Below, one piece after another: positions 58,501 through 63,499 of a stretch of DNA of 63,499 nucleotides. Source of the stretch: Purshia tridentata (taxonomy: Eukaryota; Streptophyta; Magnoliopsida; Rosales; Rosaceae). A program made the translations under genes and the position numbers. The notes under the pieces are model-generated. The model was not told the DNA's origin. It worked only from the letters and a program-made list of their open reading frames with translations, and searched no databases. Numbering within the stretch: position 1 is the stretch's first letter; every line of letters starts with the position of its first letter. The stretch lies in contig QANT01002006.1 of the NCBI GenBank assembly GCA_003254885.1, positions 1 through 63,499 on the forward strand, in the 5' to 3' direction.

Positions 58501-61500
58501 ATCTACCACCTTGTAGAGAATCAGGCTCAAAAGTCTCTGGATTTCACATTTTGGTATCTCTTGGCGCATATAGACCTCAGCTAGCACACTGAAGTAACCA
58601 TCAGCTATAGCAGCATCAGAGTAATAGCACTGAAAAAAGTATCAAAGTTTAATTTGATAAGACTGAAACAATGTATAATATTTGTTAGACCCCTATGTAA
58701 TACATCTGTAATTATGAGCTATAAAATAAGTTCACAACAATTCAGAGTCAATACAGCATAATCAACCTAGCAATTTAGAAAAGCAGTGAACACTAGATAG
58801 ACTGAATATGAAATGTCACCAAAAAATAAAAAGATATGTTGAATTAAAGACCTTTTATTGGAACCGACTGGCAAAGCATTCAGTGGATTCTTGAGTCACC
58901 ACTTTACTTTTTAGGAAGTCAGAGTTATCTTGTCAATTTAAAATTTTTCAACTGAAAATACGATGGATATACTAATGAATTAACAATCTGTCAATTATCA
59001 TGTGTAGTAAAGGCAAGGTGAATCAATATCAAGTAGTAAAGAGGGTAAAGATTCTTATAGAAGTAGCTATACCCCAGCGGACTCTGCTTAGCATAGGCTA
59101 ATCAGCCTTTGGGGAAGGAGGGGGGGGGGTGTGTGTGTGTGTGTGTGTGTGCAGTAACTTGTGCACAGCATGTGTAGCAGGGTCACTGTCCTGGCTTTTC
59201 TCATAAAATTCTAATCATAATAGAATATGAAGACAATGACCGAAGAAGACACGAGTACCTGATCAATACAAGCAGGAAACAGGTCCAAATTCGTATGTAA
59301 TAGATTCTTCAAAGCCAGTTTTGCTAAAAAAACACGATGATGGCCACCCCTATGCCTATCACGACCAGCATTCCCACGACCACCCTCTCCAGTGTACTTC
59401 GAATAAGATGGAGTTCTTGGGTCAGCTGGTGAATACCCAAATGGAGCCCTGGGCGCGGGCTCAATGAACAAACTGTTGATCCAAGATATAACCCGGCCAC
59501 TCATCTTCCTCGCATTATCATCGAAGCAAGGCCCATATAAGAGTGAAGCCATAGCATTCATGGAGGCCCACTGGATTGCTTCAACCTGTTCACTCAGTTC
59601 TTTATCAAATGATAATTTGTCCACAGAATCTTTTGACCGGGCATTTTGAGAAGACTTGTAACGTTCTACTTCACGTCGGTAATCACTAACACCTTCTTGA
59701 CCCCATGTACTGCCAGTGTCATCACACCAGGAGAGAAGAAGATCGAACAGTCGCTTTCTAGTTCTAACATCAAATTTCTCTGATTTTGACTCAACAAATT
59801 CAGGTGCTAGTGATCTTAGAACAGAAGCAAGAGCATAACGGAGAGGTTGCATATCTTGGAAGTTTTCAGCAGGTGCTGTTAAGATCTGTCTGGTTGTCTC
59901 ATCAATGAACTTCAGATAGTGAAGACGGAAAACTGGTTTACGGGCCAGCATGCCAGGCCAAACATTTTCAGCAACAGCACGAAATATGTTTGCAATATGG
60001 ATACGAAGCTCCTCACGGCGAGATTTTTGACTCTGAATATTATGTTAGACATATTCAATGAGAATCAGTATCCCAAAATGCTCACTGTATTCAAATGACA
60101 GTCATCACATAAAAGGAAATTTAAGGAGTTTAACCATACCTTCCACTTTGGTTTTCCCTCGGCCTCTGAAGAAACCTCATCAATGAAAGATGCAAGCTCA
60201 GTAAACATGATTTCACATCCTTCCAGATGCGAGTGGCCAAGAGTCATTGTGGCTGCATGCTAAATTTAGAAAGGATGAAATTTAGTCTAAGCAGTTGAAA
60301 AATAATCAACAAGCAGGGAATAATAATAATAAAATAGTACAATTTTTCAAATTAGAGCAAACCCTTGCAGATGAGAAATACCTCAAACTAGTAGTAACAT
60401 AATAGCATTCTATCATACAGTCTCTAGAACTGACCCCCATCTGAAAACAATTGCCATGTATCCTCCCTCACCCTAAAATCCAATTCTATAATGATGATGA
60501 TGATCTTACTTCTTACAGTGTCTTCAGTTCACACCAACATCAGGAATATAATAACCCGGTGCAAAGAACTCATTCTTACACTATTTCCCAACAAGGGAGG
60601 AATAAAAAAAAAATCCTACCAATCTGATGACAACTACGTTGTACTCACAGAAAACAAGAAAAAAAAAAGGACAGGTTGCACAAAACATACATGAGGTGGC
60701 ATTTGTACCACAGAATAGCTTTTAATTGAACTTTGTCTCATTATCTGTTACCATTCAGATAGAGTATTAAGTTATTTGACTGGATACTGACACAGCTTTC
60801 ACTCTGAAGAAAAATGAAAAATTAGATGTGATAATTAACCAAACCAGTAGATCCTTAGATGAGATGGAACACACTTAATTACTCTTCCTCCTTTATTACA
60901 TTTTCTTTATTCATAATGGGCTAAGAAACAATCTACCAAAGGACAGATTGCTAACAGCAAGAAACAGTTACCCTAAAAAGAATTCCAGAATACAATTCAA
61001 ATCTTCCTCTATCCATGTAGCCTTTTCTTTTCTTCTCTTTTTTTCTATTCATAGGAACTGACCTACGTACTTACCCTTGTTTCACCTCCAATTACTTTTT
61101 CTCAGTTTGAAACACAGTAGTGTCTTGGTTGACAATACAATGCAAAATTATATGTCAGAATACACTGAAAATTAAACATTCCTTTGCCAAGTACTTACTA
61201 TATGTGCTTCAGATCCAGATTTTAGAGACGGAAATATTAGATGGTAAAGATCTTTGGTTGCAACTATACTACCAGCCTCTTTATTATTTGGTGGGCATGA
61301 GCATACGAACATTGCGTACATGAGCCACTGATCCAGTTTGTTGTCTGCATCTTGTGACTGGTGAGCCTTCCCACCCAACTCAACAGGTGTGATATGAGCC
61401 AGACGTTGCATAACCTCTGCCCTGCAAATAAAGATTGTGTTACAACTAGATATAGGCATTTGAATCTTGAAATTTGGGTTGACCTGGAAATTCTGATCCT

Positions 61501-63477
61501 CAAAAAGCATGTAGAAGATAAAGAGCACATAACCGTACAATAAAAAATCATGTTCCAACACAAATTATAACCAATCATGTTTTACTAGATGATACATTTT
61601 CCACAAAAAATCAGCTTACATGCTAATAGTTTGCAATTATTTAGTACCATGTCAGTCTCATAGAAACCTAACAAAAAGTTAAGGTATGTGCAACAAAAAT
61701 TAAAATTGCCAACTCCACATACAGAGTAATTCCATTTTTAGTTGAGCAACTCCTAAATACCAACAGTTCAAACTAAAAATGTATTGAGAGAACAAAACCT
61801 CAATGTTGGTAAGAAAAATGTTTAAACATAAATAAATGTAAAAAAAATATATTTACCTTGCTTCATGGACAGATCTTGGGCAAAGTTCAGCAGCATATTT
61901 GACAAGCTCACTAAGACAACGAGCCCACCTGTTCTTATCAGGGCTCTCAAATATTATAGATTGAAGTGTCACATCAGGAGGGATTGCATCAGATTCTCGT
62001 CTCAGATCAAATGGACGCCCAGAATCCCAATAGCAGCTCTGGACGATGTCATCCTGAAACATTAAAAAAGGATTCATGGATCAAAAATATGATAAGATAC
62101 ACAATTACAACATTGCACCTCAAATGAAAAGGGGGACAGGGGGAAAGAAAAGGAGGCGGTTAAAGATAGAAATATATCACACCCCATGCTCTTCCAAGAC
62201 ATCGATTATAAATATTGGTTCAGCTTCATATTTCAGACTATGATCAGGTTGCATAAATAGTGTAAGGTATCGTATATCATTCCTTAAAGCACGAACACAA
62301 CGCAATAATTCCAGTGCAGTATGTCTAATCTGGCTATCCACAGAACTAAGGAAGATAAGACCGACTGCATCTATCTCAGATGCACGAAACTCAATCAAGT
62401 CTCCTGATAGATGTAAAGAAGGTTTCTTAAATCCGTCATTTCGCCCCACAAATTTCACATCTTGAGCATCATGTTCCAGCCTATCATCACTTAGACAAAC
62501 CCTCCAAAAACGCATGAGCTCCAACAGACGGCCCAACGATGTTTGGATGAGAAGAGGGAACTCATCAGGAAGTTGTAGGATGAAGTTGGCCATCCCTCTC
62601 ATTACTGCAAAGCGACGGTGGGGAAGGCATCTCACAATCCGGTTCAGTACCTGCACTGCTTCCTCACGAACGCCAGGATCAATGCTTATCCCATGTTGAG
62701 GTATTATTTCAGTGATTTTATCACTGCGTCCAACTTCTTCTATTAGATATGGTATGCATTTCAGCACAGACCGGAAGAGATATCCTTGAGACTTTTCCTT
62801 CGTTACAGCATCTGGAAAAGCATATAATTCCTTGTCATTGCAGCAACAGAATCATAAAATCAAGCAATGTAAGAACATTCAATGATTGAGTAAATATTCC
62901 ATAACTGCAATGAACATATTGAGTATCTTAGCAAATGAAACTGGCAGGCAGGAAACATTGATAAAAAAAATGCACAACAAAAGAAATTCTAGTCTGCCCA
63001 GTAAAGTAGAGAGAAATTTAATGCAGTAGGCTGATGTGTAGAGGGGGAGAGAGAGAGAGAGAGAGAGAGAGAGTGTGTGTGTGGTGTGCATGTGCGTGTT
63101 AATTAGTAGATCAATACAGATTCCAATCCCCACACATTTAACCTCCTGCATCTTCAAACGAAGCTTTCCAATCATAATGTCATTTATAAAAAACAAACTA
63201 AATTTAAAATGTTGAAAGTTAAGTAGCATTTCCAATGCAAAAATGAAGAATATATAATATAATGAATTATATAAAAGCAAAATTCTCTGCTTCATTGTTG
63301 TCTTTACTTGGTTTCTATAATTGACATATATTAGTAAAGAAAATACCTATGGCAGTCCTTGAAGATGTTAGAAGAGCTTGACTAAAGGTTCTATGACAAG
63401 ACCTCAAAATTGACTCAATTGCTGCTTTCACTTTTGGAATATAGTGGCCAATATCATGACCTGGTGATGCAACAGGA
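55561..63477 (-). CDS. FURRY/Mor2-Pag1-like giant ARM-repeat protein, 5' end outside window
   Basis: Seven exons in view: 63477-63347, 62811-62183, 62053-61857, 61421-61199, 60259-60140, 60032-59259 and 58629-55561, all with compatible phases, about 1714 codons. The final exon alone encodes 1022 residues and ends PFVTSIGNP. Helical repeats dominate ([55 protein letters not shown]). The sequence corresponds to the cell morphogenesis middle and C-terminal regions of FRY/Tao3p/Mor2 proteins and to the plant At5g15680-type ARM protein of about 2100 residues. Animal and yeast members scaffold NDR/LATS kinases in polarised growth; the plant role is little known. The window ends inside an intron or exon just past 63477: in the reading frame a TGA lies at about 63483-63485, so an acceptor AG at 63479-63478 is preferred. 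Long final exons are usual here. Confidence 0.9.
59130..59152. repeat. (GT)n microsatellite in FURRY-like intron
   Basis: A short GT tract follows a G-run in the intron between the last two exons. Confidence 0.9.
63045..63092. repeat. (GA)n(GT)n compound microsatellite in FURRY-like intron
   Basis: A GA dinucleotide run passes directly into a GT run inside the intron between the first two visible exons. Confidence 0.9.
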
Positions 63478-63499
63478 CTTCAATGAAGATCAGTGGAAA

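Overview
The window is nuclear DNA from a flowering plant, most likely a eudicot and plausibly from the rose family. The evidence is AT-rich intergenic DNA, many short GT-AG introns, plant-only families (RGF/GOLVEN peptides, WIT, a phage-type RpoTmp polymerase, AVT6 transporters, a PPR protein), TA and CT microsatellites, and assembly gaps. The species assignment is inference.

Layout. A five-exon GDSL esterase/lipase (2307-3976, +) is followed by a minus-strand locus encoding two different RGF/GOLVEN/CLEL-type peptide ends (4573-6294). A long AT-rich stretch leads to an F-box/kelch gene (10008-11324, -). Then come an ABHD17-type alpha/beta hydrolase with an unusual decapeptide-repeat tail (15192-18313, +) and a 19-exon RPOTmp RNA polymerase gene (19343-28001, +). 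Next are a kanadaptin-like FHA gene (29153-33857, -), a PPR gene (34470-36628, +), BLOS2 (37102-37558, -), an intact AVT6 transporter (38180-40127, -), a broken AVT6 copy (41169-43441, -), a WIT-type tail-anchored coiled-coil gene (45032-47953, -), an AVT6A-like transporter (51498-54407, +) and the 3' part of a giant FURRY-like gene (55561-63477, -) that runs off the right edge.

The genes do not form a pathway; this is ordinary plant gene order. From memory, the order GDSL (GLIP7-like), F-box (At5g15710-like), RPOTmp and FURRY-like matches an Arabidopsis chromosome 5 block, while the kanadaptin and AVT6 genes recall another block near At5g38820-At5g38840.

The most notable points are these. 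(1) The RGF locus has two peptide-bearing 3' exon sets with identical splice phases, but only one visible signal-peptide exon. (2) The AVT6 copy at 41169-43441 is disabled by a 434-bp Mutator-type MITE with a 9-bp target duplication, plus an independent 2-base frameshift. (3) A 317-bp GC-richer insertion with a perfect 16-bp target duplication lies in a kanadaptin intron. (4) Two inverted related LTR fragments flank exons 6-7 of RPOTmp. (5) The hydrolase carries eight exact-length 10-residue repeats. I did not see a CRISPR array, tRNA, rRNA or a wholly new multi-gene system. All exon boundaries were placed by eye from splice signals, reading frame and family similarity.
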